A stretch of DNA of 54,663 nt from Caldilinea sp. CFX5. Its GTDB lineage: Bacteria; Chloroflexota; Anaerolineae; Caldilineales; Caldilineaceae. A program made the position numbers and the translations under genes. The stretch lies in assembly GCA_021405325.1 (NCBI GenBank), contig QWII01000063.1, positions 1 to 54,663 on the forward strand, read 5' to 3'. This document shows, one piece after another, positions 1 to 9,316 of this stretch (positions within the stretch are counted from its first letter, which is position 1; every line of letters starts with the position of its first letter). The notes under the pieces are model-generated. The model made no database searches. It was not told the DNA's origin and saw nothing but the letters and a program-made list of their open reading frames with translations.

Positions 1-129
1 GGGTTGGCCGAGTATGCGCTGATCATCGTGTTGGTCTCGATTGCGGTCGTCGCCGCTCTGACCGCTGTCGGCACTGAAATCACCAGTGTCTTCACCACGA
101 TTCAGACCGAACTGAGCGCCACCCAATAA
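1..129 (+). CDS. flp: Flp-type pilin, C-terminal part (5' truncated by window edge)
   Basis: The first 42 codons are open and end at a TAA at 127-129. They read GLAEYALII followed by a hydrophobic stretch and a short polar tail. This is the mature N-terminus of a Flp/Fap (type IVb) pilin: the Glu-Tyr pair of the G/xxxxEY processing motif is present and the cleavage Gly would lie just outside the window. Such pilins are the main subunit of Tad pili and are cut by the A24 prepilin peptidase encoded at 10691. The mature protein would be about 43 residues, typical for the family. It is followed at once by a strong terminator, so the pilin is probably a separate transcript. Start and leader are not visible. 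Confidence 0.85.
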   Translation, partial: GLAEYALIIVLVSIAVVAALTAVGTEITSVFTTIQTELSATQ

Positions 130-179
130 GCTTAGAGCTAAAAAAGAACACAGGGAAGCCCCCATTCCCTGGATCATAA

Positions 180-241
180 ATTAGGTGTATCTTTTTTACT
201 TCTAAGGTTTTAGAAAGTAGAAAAGGTACACCTAATTTTTT
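180..241 (+). terminator. Rho-independent terminator after flp
   Basis: A long inverted repeat has arms ATTAGGTGTA at about 180 and TACACCTAAT ending near 236. It continues inward through a mostly paired AT-rich stem with a loop near 206-209, and is followed by a T run (TTTTTT). It separates the pilin transcript from the downstream assembly genes. The 120 bases between it and the next gene show no convincing feature. Confidence 0.8.
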
Positions 242-361
242 GCTCAACAATTCCTGATGTCATTGCGTTCACAGAGCCACGCCTACCGCTTGTCAACAAA
301 GACATTGCCTTTACCGTAATTTCTTTGTTACAAGCTAAGGGTAAAAGAAAGTGCAACAGCT

Positions 362-793
362 ATGAAGCAACGCTCTTTGTTAACACCCCTGCTCCATACG
401 ATCTCCCGTCGGCAGGAAGGGATCAGCCTGGCCGAATTTGCGCTTGTTCTGCCGGTCTTCCTGCTAATCTTATTGGGCATGGTTGATATGGGGCGGGGGT
501 TCAATACCTATATCGGAATGCTTAATGCAACGCGTGAAGGCGCAATGTGGTTGGCAAGTGCTGGTGATGATCTGGCCGGCATGAATGCTCGCATCGAAAG
601 TGAGCTCAGCCACGTCGGATTGAGCGCCGGCAACATGATGATTACGCGTATCCCCAACAAGTCAGCGTATGAGGAAGGTGATCTCGTCACTCTGAAAATC
701 GCGTATCCTTACGATCTGCTTTTTGGGGCTATCACTGGCTTTTCTACCGTTACTATCCGTACGGAACACACTGTGCGTGTCCAGAACCCGTAA
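362..793 (+). CDS. tadE: TadE-like pseudopilin
   Basis: A protein of 143 residues with a short basic N-terminus, then GISLAEFALVLPVFLLILLG at about residues 20-39. This is the TadE-like pattern (PF07811): a hydrophobic pilin-like helix with a Glu five positions into the hydrophobic segment. The rest is a small extracellular domain ending RTEHTVRVQNP. TadE proteins are minor pseudopilins needed for Tad pilus assembly and are processed by the prepilin peptidase. Length fits the family. The start has only a weak purine-rich region upstream; no better in-frame start was seen. It sits between the pilin and two TadG-like genes, the usual order in Tad loci. Confidence 0.85.
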   Translation: MKQRSLLTPLLHTISRRQEGISLAEFALVLPVFLLILLGMVDMGRGFNTYIGMLNATREGAMWLASAGDDLAGMNARIESELSHVGLSAGNMMITRIPNKSAYEEGDLVTLKIAYPYDLLFGAITGFSTVTIRTEHTVRVQNP

Positions 794-900
794 GCGTGGG
801 CAGTTGTCGTTCCTGATCCCACCTATCCTTGGGTCAATCAAGTGGTAGTTCGACCCATTCCCGATTGCGGAAGTTCATTGAGAGAAGAGGAATGATCTAC

Positions 901-2925
901 ATGAAAAAAATGTCAATGTATCACAAAATCAAAAGAAGCTGGCAGGAGGAGAAAGGGTTTTCCGCCTTATACCTAGCCCTTGCGCTCTTTGTTCTGCTGG
1001 GCATGGGCGCCATTGCCCTCGATGGCAGCGCGGCCTTTCTGGAACGACGCCGGATGCAGACCGCTGCTGACGCCGCCGCCTTAGCCGGCACCCGCATCTT
1101 AGCCCTGGGGGGGGATGAGGGTGACATTACCGGCGAGGTTGAGGCGATTGCCGTTGCCAATGGCGTCGGTAATCTGGCATGGACGCACGATGGCGACAAG
1201 AACATTCAATATGCCGCCAACAGTAATTTGGATGTGACCTGGAGTTATACGCAAGACCAAAAAGGGGTTGATGTGGCTATTGCCAATAATACCCCCACCT
1301 ATTTTGCGCGTATTCTGGGCTATGACACGATTACGGCAACGGCCGGCGCCGATGCCGCCTATGAACCCATTGTCACGGTCGATAACTTGATCCCGCTCAC
1401 CATCAATGGCTGCGATTGTGTCGATTTTGATGAGATGCCGGTCTCGATTGATGCAGAGGACTTTGCGCCGGCGGTTCTCTCTATCTATCAGGTGGGGAAC
1501 GCCACGGAGAACTCGGTGAACTATACCCTCTATCTCGAGGGTCTCGACCCGGCCTACCCCAGCGGCGCCGCTAACCGCGCCTACTATATGTTCTCTGACA
1601 AGGACAGCGCCGGTACATTCACCGTCTACGGCGATGGGACAGCTCTGTTAGAGCAGACTGTAACCAATGTCAACGGTGATGGTTTTGTCGTCGAGCTGCT
1701 CTTTAGCGGACAAACAACCACCGCCCCCGACGACGAAAGTCCCAAATGTGCCGGCAGTTGCCCCGCGACCAGCGACTGGCAATATTACACTGTAACCAGC
1801 GGCACCCTCACCGGCGTGAGCGGCCAACGCTATGCCGGTACGGTGATCAACGTGACCCGGCGCGGCGCCGCCTTCCAGGTCGGCACCGACGCCCATCAGA
1901 AAAGCCCGGCGGGGAAATTTGGCGCCGGTGGTGATCTAACCTTAGAAGTCGTACAACAACCCAGCAGCGGCGGCATTACCCTCCAGACCAGCACCCAGGC
2001 CAGCCGCGCCGAGATGACGCTCAACAGTGATGGCGTTGAAGAGACCTGTGATCTCTACCCGATTGCCTTACATACGTCAACATTAAACGGCAAAGCGGCC
2101 GGGGCGTCGTTAGGTGATATTTATAATGGCGCCGGCACCGGCAACTTTGGTTGGCTGACCTGGTTTGGTTCACCCAATGTGCCAACCTTGGCGACCAGCT
2201 TGACCCCGCCCGGCGACAGTGACACCTATGTCAACCCCAGCGACAGCAGTGACACGAACGTTACCGTGGGTGATTGGGTGCAGGGCAGTCCTGGCGTCTC
2301 CAACGCCAGTAGTGTGCGCGCTGCGTTAGACGAGTTGATGGAATACGATATCACCGTGCCGGTCTGGGATCAATCGACCGGTACCGGTAACAACTTGAAC
2401 TATCGCGTCGCCGCTTTTGCCAATGTGCGCATTACGGACTATCGGTTGCCCAACCAGAATCGCATTACGGCCACCTTCCTGGGCTATAACACCACCTGTA
2501 CGACCTTCATCTACCCGCCCCCGCCGCCGCCAACCGATGGTGAGCCTTGTCAAGTGGCCTGGTTGGATTGGAACGGTGGCATCGCCTCCAATGGCGAGTT
2601 AGCCGGTTATTTGAACAACCCCAGCCTCAGCGGCTTTGTGGAAGTGGGGGACACGGTGCCCGCCGGCCCGAATGTGGAAAATGTGAAACAGGTGACCGAT
2701 GCCCTGGCGCAATGGCTGGATAAACCGGCCCTGATCGCCATGTACGATGACGGCGACCAGGAAAATGGGTATCAGATCTGTGGTTTTGCACAATTTACGA
2801 TGACGGATTATGACTTTGCAGCGCTGCCCAAGTGGCTCCAAGGGCAGTTTACCCTTGGTGTTGTACGTGGTGGGACGGATCCGGACGCCCCCGATTACGG
2901 TTTGCGCGGCATTCGCTTCCAGTAG
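901..2925 (+). CDS. TadG-like pilus-associated surface protein (short paralog)
   Basis: The chosen start is MKKMSMYHK at 901, after AGAGAAGAGG at 881-890; an in-frame ATG at 892 and a longer open frame from 829 exist. Domains: a basic tail and hydrophobic helix (LYLALALFVLLGMGAIALDG) at about residues 22-42; then the TadG_N hallmark MQTAADAAALAG; an N-domain with a CDC motif (about 120-310); a middle domain starting CDLYPIAL and ending near FLGY (about 380-540); a proline run (YPPPPPP); and a C-domain from CQVAWLDWNG to the terminal GLRGIRFQ. It is anchored by its N-terminal helix with the bulk outside. It is a clear paralog of the next gene but lacks that protein's inserted cassettes. The exact role is unknown; a minor pilus or adhesin component is inferred. 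Confidence 0.8.
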   Translation: MKKMSMYHKIKRSWQEEKGFSALYLALALFVLLGMGAIALDGSAAFLERRRMQTAADAAALAGTRILALGGDEGDITGEVEAIAVANGVGNLAWTHDGDKNIQYAANSNLDVTWSYTQDQKGVDVAIANNTPTYFARILGYDTITATAGADAAYEPIVTVDNLIPLTINGCDCVDFDEMPVSIDAEDFAPAVLSIYQVGNATENSVNYTLYLEGLDPAYPSGAANRAYYMFSDKDSAGTFTVYGDGTALLEQTVTNVNGDGFVVELLFSGQTTTAPDDESPKCAGSCPATSDWQYYTVTSGTLTGVSGQRYAGTVINVTRRGAAFQVGTDAHQKSPAGKFGAGGDLTLEVVQQPSSGGITLQTSTQASRAEMTLNSDGVEETCDLYPIALHTSTLNGKAAGASLGDIYNGAGTGNFGWLTWFGSPNVPTLATSLTPPGDSDTYVNPSDSSDTNVTVGDWVQGSPGVSNASSVRAALDELMEYDITVPVWDQSTGTGNNLNYRVAAFANVRITDYRLPNQNRITATFLGYNTTCTTFIYPPPPPPTDGEPCQVAWLDWNGGIASNGELAGYLNNPSLSGFVEVGDTVPAGPNVENVKQVTDALAQWLDKPALIAMYDDGDQENGYQICGFAQFTMTDYDFAALPKWLQGQFTLGVVRGGTDPDAPDYGLRGIRFQ

Positions 2926-2963
2926 GCTACACGACGCCATTGCGCGCCGTTCTTTGCAGGTGC

Positions 2964-2998
2964 GTGACCGGTCAGCGTGCGCAACGCTGACCGGTCAC
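2964..2998. repeat. Perfect 15-bp hairpin
   Basis: GTGACCGGTCAGCGT at 2964-2978 and its exact reverse complement at 2984-2998 enclose a 5-base loop. There is no T run, so it is not a standard terminator. It lies between the two TadG-like genes. Confidence 0.85.
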
Positions 2999-3034
2999 TG
3001 ACAACATCATGATTGAAACCTATGTAGTTTGCAG

Positions 3035-3171
3035 GTAACTACCAAGCCACCCCTCCCTAACCCTCCCCTGCGAAGGGAGGGAACTGTGGAGCGCTTAACG
3101 GTTCCCTCCCTTCGCAGGGGAGCGCGCCTGGTAGGCAACCGCTTCTAGGCGCGGGAGGGGTTCGTAGTTAC
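3035..3171. repeat. GTAACTAC-ended palindromic element, copy 1
   Basis: This 137-bp block starts with GTAACTAC and ends with GTAGTTAC. Inside is a long stem (CCTCCCCTGCGAAGGGAGGG near 3062 against its complement near 3102-3120) and a GCGCCT...AGGCGCG sub-hairpin. A second block with the same two arms, in inverted orientation, lies at 23552-23686. The shared ends and variable core suggest a mobile palindromic (MITE/REP-like) element; this is inference. Confidence 0.7.
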
Positions 3172-3214
3172 GTTTGCAGCGCACCAACGCTTCTCAACTG
3201 CAAGGGGAGAACTG

Positions 3215-6200
3215 ATGATCATAAAAAAACTCAAACAGCTTTTGCGACGCGAGAAAGGGACAGCGGCCTTATATTTTGCCATGGCCCTCTTTATCTTGCT
3301 CGCCATGGGCGCGGTTGCCTTGGACGGCAGCAACGCCTATTTACAACGACGGAACATGCAAACCGCGGCTGATGCTGCCGCTTTGGCCGGGGCGCGTGTT
3401 CTCGCTTTGGAAGGCAGTAGCGCCGAGATTGAAAGTGAAGTGCGCTCCTTTGCCCTCGCCAACGGTGTCGGCGACGTTAGCTGGAGCCATAGTGAAGATG
3501 GCAGGAGCATTATCGCGCCCGACGCCGACGAGGCGGAGGTGACTTGGGAGTATGCCAACGACGACAAAGAGATCAATGTCACCGTCGCCCACGACTATGA
3601 ACCCTACTTTGCCCGCATTTTAGGCTACGAAACGCTCCGCTCCAACGGCGCCTCTAGGGCTGGGTATGAACCAATTGTCAAGGTTGATAACCTGGTGCCC
3701 CTGGCCATCAACGGCTGTGATTGTCTGAATTTCGAGAGCTTCCCGGTTTCGGTTGACGAAGACGATTTTGGTGAGATTGTCTCGGGCATCTACCAGATCG
3801 ACAACGTCAAAGAGAGCGGGATCGATTTCAGTATGAATCTGGCCGGCATTGACCCAGCCTATCCAAACACCAATGCCAACCGGCCCTACAACATGTTCTA
3901 CACCTATGGCGATACGGGAACCTTTACCGAATATGGCGAGGGCACCGCGCGCAGTCTACACTGGATCGCCAACATCAACGGTGACGGCTTTTTGGTCGAT
4001 ATGACCTTTGACGGGCGCACCTCTACCGTACCCGATAGTGACAGCCCCCTGTGTGACGGGCCGTGCCCCGACACCAGCGATTGGCATTACTATACAACGG
4101 TGGAAGGCACCCTGAATGGGCTGCCGCAGACCCGCTTTGCCGGCGCGGTCATCAAAGTCACACGCCGGGGCGCCGCCTTCCAGGTCGGCACCAACGCGCA
4201 TCAGAAGAACCCGCAAGGCTCCTTTGGCGCCGCGGGCTATCTGTCGTTGGAGGTGCTCCAGCAACCCAATACCGGCGTAACGCTCGCAACCGCCATCGAT
4301 GAAGCGACCAACCACATGGTCTTGATCCTCAAAGAGGAAGAAGAAGAGACTTTACCAACGGCCACGCCCACCGAAGAGCCGACCGCCACCCTGCTGCCCG
4401 GCGTCACCGCGACCGCAACACCGATCGCGCCGACGGCGACGGCCACGAATCCTGCGCCAACAGCAACGACAGTCGCGCCAACCGCCACGCCAACAATGAC
4501 GGGCAACGGCGATTGTCGCGTCAAGTATAAAACAAAAGACGATTGGGGCACAGGCTTTACTGCTGACGTTGAAATCCACAACAAGACTGGCGTGACTATG
4601 AACGGCTGGACAATTGCCTGGACCTTTAGTGGCGATCAGACAATTACCAATCTTTGGAATGGTACAGTCACGCAGAGCGGCAAAAATGTGCAAGTAACCA
4701 ACGCGAATTATAACGGCACGGTCGACGATAACAAGAAAGTCTCCTTTGGCTTCCAGGCCAGTTATAGCGGGGTAAACTGGGAGCCTACCAGCTTCACCAT
4801 CAACGGTATCTCCTGTTCCACCTACGGCGCTGCCGAAATGCCAGCCTTCGCGGCACGCCCTGGCGCTGGAAATGATCTGGCAGCGAAGGAACCGGCGATG
4901 TCGCCGCTGTTAGCAGTCGCCACGTCGGTCTCGCTCTCAACGTTGAATCTGCCCGCGCTTCCAGAAGTCGCCATTGGCGCCTCGCCTTTGTCGGGCGCGG
5001 GTCTGACCGTCTCCTCCGTGGCGATGCCCTTCACGGCGGCGCCGGCAGTCTTTGCTGCACCGTCGGCGCTGCGGTTGGCCGCACCGGTGGAAGAACGTGC
5101 GGCCTTGGCCTTTGTCGCTGTGCCGGAAGTGGAGTTCTGCACCTATAATCTGGAGGTAAAGGTTGGCGAATCCTTTAACATCCGTGACTATGTGCGCTAT
5201 AAGGACAGCGATCTCCAGTACAATAGCGTTAATTGGAGCGATCTTTACTTCACCTATACAGATGCCGGCGCCAACAACCAGACCAATCCGGTCAACTGGC
5301 GATTGACCAGCTTCAACAGCGGCGCGACGGTGACAATGACCAATGCCGATCGGGCCAACGGCACCGGGAATCAATCCAATCGCGGCGAATATCGCATCTA
5401 TCTGGTGCGTAATGGGGAAGCCAACTACGATGATCACATGACCATCAAGGTGACGACCAACCAGAGCAATATCACGAGCGCGAAATGTCCGCAACCGACG
5501 GCGACGCCAACCGCAACCCGCACATCAACCGCCACGCGCACGGCAACCGCCACGCGCACACCAACGCGCACAAACACCCCCATGCCAACGGCGGCGCCAA
5601 CCCTAACGAGCAGTTACTGTCCGAGCAATCTGCTGTTGAATCCGAGCTTTGAGTCGGGGATAATTAACTGGACGAACGCCACCGGCACCGGCAATCATGG
5701 CTTCATCATTCCGCATGGTACGAAGTATGGCTATGTTTCCGGCAGCGGCACGATGTACCAGGATGTGACAGCCGCTCCCGGCGGCGCCTATCAGGTGAGC
5801 TTCTATTCGTCGTCGCATATACCGGGGTCGCAGACCGTACAGCTTCATTACCTCAATGCCAGCGACACCGTTCTGGCTTCATCAGCGTTGCACACCATTA
5901 GTATGGACGTCGACGACACGAACTTCTTTGGCGGCCCCTATGCGCTCTCTCTAAGTGCGGCGCCGGCAGGCACAACCAAGCTGCGGGTGGCGATTCGCGC
6001 CAACAACGTAGACTGGGCCAAGGTCGACGCGTTCTGTCTAACCGGCGTTGTGCCAACGGCAACATCGACGCCGACCTCGGTGCTGGTGCCGACGGCCACC
6101 CCCATGCCGACAGCCACCGCCACGGCAACACGCACGCCAACCGCGACGGCAACGGCCACCAGAACCGCCACCGCCACGCGGACTAGCACGCCGACGACCG

Positions 6201-8164
6201 GACCGACGTTACAGCCGACACCGTCGGTGGTGACCTGTAACCTCTATCCGATTGCGTTGAGTTCGCAAACTCTGAACGGCGCCACCGTCGGCGTCAGCCT
6301 GGGTGACATCTGGAATGGCGTCCAATCCGGCAACTTTGGCTGGCTGACCTGGGCCGGTGCGCCTAATGTGCCGACCCTGGCCACCAGCTTGACGCCGCCG
6401 GGGGATAGCGACACCTATGTCAATCCCTATGATTCATCCGATTATTGGATTACCATTGGCGACTGGGTGCAGGGCAGTCCCGGCGTCTCCAATGCCAGCT
6501 CGGTGCGCAATGCTCTGGATACGTTAAAGACCATTGACATCACGGTGCCGGTCTGGGATCAGGCCACCGGCAACGGCAATAACTCGCTCTACCGTGTAGT
6601 GAACTTTGCCGTTGTGCGCATCACCGATTATGCCTTGCCGAACCAGAATCGGATCACGGCGACCTTCCTAGGCTATGCCCCCCAGTGTAGCCAATCGCCG
6701 ACGCCGACGCCAACGGCCAGTGCGACCCATACGGCCACCGCGACGCGCACGCCGACGGCCACGGGGACCGCTACCGCGACGCGTACGCCAACCTTGCCGC
6801 CGACAGCCACGGCCACCGCGACGCCAACGCACACCGCCACCCCCACCGGGACGCCGACGCAAACGCCGACCCCCTCGCCGACGCCGACGGCGACCACGAC
6901 ACCCTTTACGGTGACGCCGCCGCCGGTGACGCCGCCGCCCCCTTCCGACAGTTGTGTGTTGGATGAGGTGGCCGGCTATATGGGGCGCTACTCGCTGATC
7001 GTGTTGAATGATCTCTCGACCAGCTCGGATGTGGAGAATCGCGCCTTTGTCGGCGGTAGCCTGGTGAGCACTAGCTCGGCCAACTTCGCCATCAATACCA
7101 ACGGTGTGGCCTCTACCGAGCCGATGTTGGTGGTGGTCGGCAACATTGTGGCCGGCAACCCGATCAACCTGAACGCCGGCAGTCTGCGCCTGGGCGGTAG
7201 CAGCAATGGCCGTATCATCAACTTCAATGGCGGCGGCTCCTTGATTGCGGACACCTCGCTCTCCAACGGGCCAATCACCAGCAAGTTGCAGGAAGCGTCG
7301 GCCTCACTGGCGGCGCAAGCGGCCAATAATGGCGTTACCATTGCCGGGAACGCGGCCAAGTTCCAGGTGACAGAGACCACGGATGATGGCGTTGCCATCT
7401 TCCAGGTGGCCGGCGCCGATCTCTTTGGCGGCGCCATCGCTCAGATCGAGTTGGTTCCCGGTGGGGCGGACACCATCGTGATCAATGTCACCGGCGGCAG
7501 CATCAACTGGGTCAGCGGCAATATGGTGGGCAGCTTCAACAGCACCAACTGGCGGGGCAACATCATCTGGAACTTCCCGCAGGCGACCAGCATCAACCTG
7601 GGGTCGTACAACTTCATGGGCGCCCTGTTGGCCCCCTATGCGGCTGTCACCGCCGCCGGCAACCTGGATGGTTCCGTGGCTGTCAAATCGCTCACCACCA
7701 GCGCCGAAGTGCATCAACCGACCTTTAGCGGCGACATCGGCGCCCTCTGTGAAGACGATGGCGACGACGGTGGTAGCACGCCCTGTAAACTAGTCTGGCT
7801 CGACTGGGACAAGAATGATCCCTCCTCGAATAGTGAACTGGCCGATGACATTGCTGATCCGAGCCGTAGTGGCACTTGGGCCGTGGGCGACACTGTTGCT
7901 GCCGGTCCGGAAGTCAAGCATGTGCAAGCCGTGGCCAATGAGTTGGACGAGTGGTTGGACACACCGATGACCATGGTGCTCTATAGTGACGGCAACCAGG
8001 AGGATGGTTACCAGATCTGCGGCTTTGCCAAATTCACCATGACGGATTACGAGTTTGGCGATCTACCGGCCTGGATTCAAGGCGAGTTCAGACTTGCCAT
8101 CGATAGCGGTGAGACCGATCCCGATGCCGAAGATCATGGGTTGCGTGGGATTCGCCTGAAATAA
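3215..8164 (+). CDS. Giant TadG-like protein with carbohydrate-binding modules
   Basis: A protein of 1649 residues with a strong start (AGGGGAGA before ATG). Order: hydrophobic anchor and TadG_N motif MQTAADAAALAG (about 1-65); N-domain like the previous gene (to about 365); TP linker; CBM2 cellulose-binding module at residues 434-534, bounded by Cys434 and Cys534, with W444, W481 and Y499 at expected sugar-stacking positions; Ala/Pro-rich stretch; a Cys-bounded domain of unknown type (about 690-757); TP linker; a CBM4/9-like module (LLLNPSFE, 802-941); TP linker; the shared middle domain (1008-1156); TP linker; a choice-of-anchor-A domain (1247-1512); the shared C-domain ending GLRGIRLK. An N-terminally anchored adhesin of the pilus machine is inferred. 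Confidence 0.85.
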   Translation: MIIKKLKQLLRREKGTAALYFAMALFILLAMGAVALDGSNAYLQRRNMQTAADAAALAGARVLALEGSSAEIESEVRSFALANGVGDVSWSHSEDGRSIIAPDADEAEVTWEYANDDKEINVTVAHDYEPYFARILGYETLRSNGASRAGYEPIVKVDNLVPLAINGCDCLNFESFPVSVDEDDFGEIVSGIYQIDNVKESGIDFSMNLAGIDPAYPNTNANRPYNMFYTYGDTGTFTEYGEGTARSLHWIANINGDGFLVDMTFDGRTSTVPDSDSPLCDGPCPDTSDWHYYTTVEGTLNGLPQTRFAGAVIKVTRRGAAFQVGTNAHQKNPQGSFGAAGYLSLEVLQQPNTGVTLATAIDEATNHMVLILKEEEEETLPTATPTEEPTATLLPGVTATATPIAPTATATNPAPTATTVAPTATPTMTGNGDCRVKYKTKDDWGTGFTADVEIHNKTGVTMNGWTIAWTFSGDQTITNLWNGTVTQSGKNVQVTNANYNGTVDDNKKVSFGFQASYSGVNWEPTSFTINGISCSTYGAAEMPAFAARPGAGNDLAAKEPAMSPLLAVATSVSLSTLNLPALPEVAIGASPLSGAGLTVSSVAMPFTAAPAVFAAPSALRLAAPVEERAALAFVAVPEVEFCTYNLEVKVGESFNIRDYVRYKDSDLQYNSVNWSDLYFTYTDAGANNQTNPVNWRLTSFNSGATVTMTNADRANGTGNQSNRGEYRIYLVRNGEANYDDHMTIKVTTNQSNITSAKCPQPTATPTATRTSTATRTATATRTPTRTNTPMPTAAPTLTSSYCPSNLLLNPSFESGIINWTNATGTGNHGFIIPHGTKYGYVSGSGTMYQDVTAAPGGAYQVSFYSSSHIPGSQTVQLHYLNASDTVLASSALHTISMDVDDTNFFGGPYALSLSAAPAGTTKLRVAIRANNVDWAKVDAFCLTGVVPTATSTPTSVLVPTATPMPTATATATRTPTATATATRTATATRTSTPTTGPTLQPTPSVVTCNLYPIALSSQTLNGATVGVSLGDIWNGVQSGNFGWLTWAGAPNVPTLATSLTPPGDSDTYVNPYDSSDYWITIGDWVQGSPGVSNASSVRNALDTLKTIDITVPVWDQATGNGNNSLYRVVNFAVVRITDYALPNQNRITATFLGYAPQCSQSPTPTPTASATHTATATRTPTATGTATATRTPTLPPTATATATPTHTATPTGTPTQTPTPSPTPTATTTPFTVTPPPVTPPPPSDSCVLDEVAGYMGRYSLIVLNDLSTSSDVENRAFVGGSLVSTSSANFAINTNGVASTEPMLVVVGNIVAGNPINLNAGSLRLGGSSNGRIINFNGGGSLIADTSLSNGPITSKLQEASASLAAQAANNGVTIAGNAAKFQVTETTDDGVAIFQVAGADLFGGAIAQIELVPGGADTIVINVTGGSINWVSGNMVGSFNSTNWRGNIIWNFPQATSINLGSYNFMGALLAPYAAVTAAGNLDGSVAVKSLTTSAEVHQPTFSGDIGALCEDDGDDGGSTPCKLVWLDWDKNDPSSNSELADDIADPSRSGTWAVGDTVAAGPEVKHVQAVANELDEWLDTPMTMVLYSDGNQEDGYQICGFAKFTMTDYEFGDLPAWIQGEFRLAIDSGETDPDAEDHGLRGIRLK

Positions 8165-8191
8165 GTAGAACCTCCTCGGTTTAGCCCCGTA

Positions 8192-8243
8192 AAGAAAAAT
8201 GCGCAGTCGCGGCAGCTCATCTGCCGGGCTGCGCATTTTTCTT
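8192..8243 (+). terminator. Terminator-like hairpin after giant TadG-like gene
   Basis: AAGAAAAATGCGCAG at 8192-8206 pairs exactly with CTGCGCATTTTTCTT at 8229-8243, with an inner GGCAG/CTGCC stem. The T run lies within the 3' arm, so it could work in both directions. About 245 bases follow before cpaB; they hold an AT-rich stretch around 8330-8400 that could contain a promoter, and the next repeat. Confidence 0.7.
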
Positions 8244-8424
8244 CACGCGGCCAGGGCGAATTGCGAACGCCCACTGTGCGAATCCATGCCTCACGAACGG
8301 ACAGGGTTCTGTAATGCTCTCCCGTAAAGAAGTATGATAATTTTATTCTTGATTAAGAAACCTTAACCAACGCGATAAATTAACGAACAAGAATTAGAGC
8401 GATTGCTAATTAGTTAGTTAGCTA

Positions 8425-8457
8425 GTTCGTTGGTTGAGCTTGTCGAAACCAACGAAC
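8425..8457. repeat. GTTCGTTGGTT hairpin upstream of cpaB
   Basis: GTTCGTTGGTT at 8425-8435 pairs with AACCAACGAAC at 8447-8457. The loop contains GAGCTTGTCGAA, a word also found in the loop of the palindrome at 25843-25909. Tetranucleotide-like units (TTAG, TTGG) extend the arms. It ends about 20 bases before the cpaB Shine-Dalgarno sequence. Confidence 0.75.
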
Positions 8458-8488
8458 CAACTAACGGACACTGAAAGAGGAGGACATA

Positions 8489-9307
8489 ATGAAAAGTGGT
8501 GGATTTCTTTGGTGGATTGGCGCCCTGGTCTTTGCCGGGTTAGCCGGCGTGCTGACCTTTGGTCTGTTGCAGCAGAAAGCGCCGATTGCGGCGAAGGATT
8601 TAAATACACGACCGGTAGTGGTGGCTTTAGTGGATATACCCTTCCGCCGTTCGATCTCTGAGAGTGAAGTTGCCATTAAGGAGTTGCCGGCTGAATCAAT
8701 TCCGGAAGGGGCCGCAACCACCTTAGATCAAGTTGTGGGCAAAATGTCCAGCGTCGATGTCTTTACCAATCAGCCGTTGTTGGTGCAGCAGATGGTGACG
8801 CCCGATGTGGTGACGCAACAAGTGGCCCTTTCCGTCCCCCAAGGCAAGATTGTCAGCGCCGTGCCGACCGAGTCGAAGCTGATTGCCAATCGGCTAATAC
8901 GCCCCGGCGATCATATCGACCTGCTGGCGACCTTTGAAGTGGAAGTTAGTCGCCGCCAAGGGGGTGGGCCAATGCCGGCCAGCGTCGGCCTGTTACAGAA
9001 CCTGGAAGTGCATGCCATCATCCTGCCGGTCGCCAATTTGAGTGAAGGCGCCGATGCGGTGAAAGGTAACACGGAAGGCGGCGTTTTCGCCACCGCCGAT
9101 GAGGAAGGCCAATCGATTTTGTTGGCGATTGACCCACAAGATGCCTTGACCATTCGCCACGTTCTCGACGTGGGTGGTCAACTGGACCTGGCGCTACGCG
9201 GACCTGATGACGACACGATTGTCGATATTCAACCGGTTGATCAATTTTATCTGACCGAGCGCTACGGCATCGGTACAAACCGCGGGGAAAGTGGCGTGTT
9301 GCCGTAA
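8489..9307 (+). CDS. cpaB: Flp pilus assembly protein CpaB/RcpC
   Basis: A protein of 272 residues with an AGGAGG site 8 bases before ATG. It has one N-terminal membrane helix (GFLWWIGALVFAGLAGVLTF), a SAF domain at about residues 45-110 (RPVVVALVDIPFRRSISESEVAIKE is its core), and an RcpC-type domain ending near 255. CpaB/RcpC proteins help assemble Tad pili from the outer face of the membrane; in diderms they work with the RcpA/CpaC secretin. No secretin gene is present here, consistent with a single-membrane cell. The gene lies between palindromic spacers and precedes tadZ, a common order. Confidence 0.85.
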   Translation: MKSGGFLWWIGALVFAGLAGVLTFGLLQQKAPIAAKDLNTRPVVVALVDIPFRRSISESEVAIKELPAESIPEGAATTLDQVVGKMSSVDVFTNQPLLVQQMVTPDVVTQQVALSVPQGKIVSAVPTESKLIANRLIRPGDHIDLLATFEVEVSRRQGGGPMPASVGLLQNLEVHAIILPVANLSEGADAVKGNTEGGVFATADEEGQSILLAIDPQDALTIRHVLDVGGQLDLALRGPDDDTIVDIQPVDQFYLTERYGIGTNRGESGVLP

Positions 9308-9316
9308 TATTAGCTG

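Noticed and set aside
829..900. Longer N-terminus for the first TadG-like protein
   Set aside because: The extension is polar and lacks a ribosome-binding site; the paralog starts directly with the basic anchor region.
6699..6950. ACGCCAACG-type tandem repeats resembling a minisatellite
   Set aside because: They encode Thr/Pro linkers in frame within the giant TadG-like protein, so the repeat is explained by the protein.
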